Made by a program: the position numbers and the translations under genes. DNA of 64,000 bases from Ligustrum vulgare (taxonomy: Eukaryota; Streptophyta; Magnoliopsida; Lamiales; Oleaceae), in assembly GCA_963555705.1 (NCBI GenBank), contig OY743174.1, positions 62,270,234-62,334,233 of the forward strand. Direction: 5' to 3'. Positions 62,556 to 64,000 of the stretch are shown here, piece by piece. Numbering within the stretch: position 1 is the first letter of the stretch; every line of letters begins with the position of its first letter. Under the pieces are notes generated by a model, which worked only from the letters and a program-made list of their open reading frames with translations, had not been told where the DNA came from and ran no database searches.

Positions 62556-64000
62556 CAATGGTTATCTCTTTCGTCATTTCCACCTACTTGTAACTGTAAG
62601 CATTTATTTCTAAGCAATGCCCATATCGTATTTTAGCAGTATTCCGAACATAGAGTACAATGGTCATCTCTTTCGTCATTTTTCACCTGAATGTGACAAG
62701 TCATTTTGAATGTTGAGATAAATAAGACTTCACTTTTTATAAAAAGTAGTATAAAACGCTTGCGATACACGTGATTTTGTAATATTATTGTGATATATAT
62801 TTATTTAAATATTAAACAATTTATTTTAGTCAAATTATATTTATTTTGAGCTCGTATACTACTCGATAAGAAAATGACAATAAATTTATTCATAGCAAAT
62901 ATTGAAAGAATTGAAAAATGATTGAAATTGAAATTGGAATAGAATATTGTGCAAAAATGCTTCAATGATATGAACATATTATGTTTTTTGTGTATGTGTA
63001 TATATATATATATAAACAAGTTAAATTTATTTGCGAATGGTTTGAACCAATTAAGCAATTGAGATTTTATTTGAAATGTTAACCATGCAAAATCAACACA
63101 TAATAATTAATGAATATCAAATATAATAAAGAGTAGAGTATTGTTATTTTAATCATTTACACAATGAAAATATATATCAAGCAATGTTTTTCAAAATAAC
63201 TCTCCTGAAAAATATTATAATTAAAGTTTTAGTTTGATTCTTAAATGTCTTCATTTATCATTTAATTATAATTTAGCTATAACCCATCACTTCCAATTAC
63301 ATTAACTAAAAAGTTAAAAAAATTCATATATCATTATTAATATTTTATATTCATAATTTAATCCTTAATTAATTTTATAATTTTTATCTAAAAATGTTAA
63401 TTATCTCCTCAAATTCTATTTTTATTCCAAAAGGTACTAAATGCTCAAAATAATCATTCTTGTATCTATGTCAGTTGCTTTCTCTCTTTCAATTCAAATT
63501 CAAATATATCTTAGCAATTAAATCTCGCTCTTGACCCTTATTTAAGTAAAAGAAAATCTCGAGTAAAGACCAGTTATCTTGACGGTCATAGTCATGAAGA
63601 TTGCCAGCATGCACTGGTAAAAGTCGTAATCAAGTCCATTACATTCTCCTAGAATAACAGTTCTAGAAACCTATTGCCAACGGCTAAGAATTGAGTGGCA
63701 AGTCCCTCCGATGCTAACCCCTTTGGTATATTGACCAGAAATTCTCACAACAATTTGAATCGACCCAAGAAAGCTAAAATTGATATGAAAACACTTTAAC
63801 CCAAGTTTAAATCTAACTCAAAATTCATAAGTTAAAGAACGAAGCCCAATGGATAAAGATTAAACAAATTTCAAGTTGGTGGAATTCAACAACAATACAA
63901 GAATAAAATTACTCAAATGAAGTTGAAGAACTTCCAAGGAGATTACAAGATAAAAGGAAGGATTTACCGTACATCAAAGTGTTCTTCATACAAGACAATG

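Larger units (their letters stand above)
59960..64000. repeat. SDR segmental duplication block, copy 3 (continues past the window)
   Basis: Begins near GTCACGTCACTATTAATAAA after Helitron-flank sequence and runs to the window end, still aligned with block 1 at 22940. It is very close to block 1 over both coding and non-coding parts. 62560-64000 is the distal AT-rich part and holds no recognised gene. Confidence 0.88.

Overview
The window is nuclear DNA from a flowering plant, probably a dicot. This rests on plant-type LTR retrotransposons (Ty1/copia, Ty3/gypsy of the Tat, Athila and chromovirus types), Helitrons with plant-style termini, hAT-like miniature elements, spliced genes with GT-AG introns, and AT-rich intergenic sequence. 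No rRNA, tRNA, CRISPR or bacterial-type operon was seen. The species cannot be fixed from sequence alone.

Layout. 1-8140 is a decayed Tat-lineage Ty3/gypsy element: gag, protease, RT, two RNase H domains and integrase on +, followed by an antisense three-exon gene on -; its left end lies outside the window. 8140-19200 is gene-poor and mosaic: a segment duplicated at 55.4-56.9 kb, a Rab GTPase exon split by a hAT-like element, a K+ channel exon fragment, a likely LTR relic, and nested Helitron and hAT copies. 19225-23575 is the first of three copies of a block holding a short-chain dehydrogenase (SDR) gene. 23700-25600 is a chromovirus-like gypsy relic. 28291-43478 is an Athila-like element with gag and protease only, whose 3' LTR was split by a 6.5-kb Helitron carrying host gene fragments. 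44793-49973 is a young copia element with an intact 1359-codon ORF and near-identical LTRs. 50326-50859 is a broken TPR-protein fragment. 50940-55015 and 59960-64000 are SDR blocks two and three, with a duplicated non-coding segment and Helitron debris between them.

The only apparently functional host genes are the three two-exon SDR copies (263 aa each, all on -). Copies 1 and 3 encode the same protein; copy 2 differs at a few residues. Each has a TATA box and, just upstream, an array of about 50-bp AT-rich repeats. The rest is transposable elements, gene fragments moved by them, and segmental duplications. Because the segments are duplicated, several insertions (copia, the large Helitron, a hAT element, a small MITE) can be checked against an empty site inside the same window.
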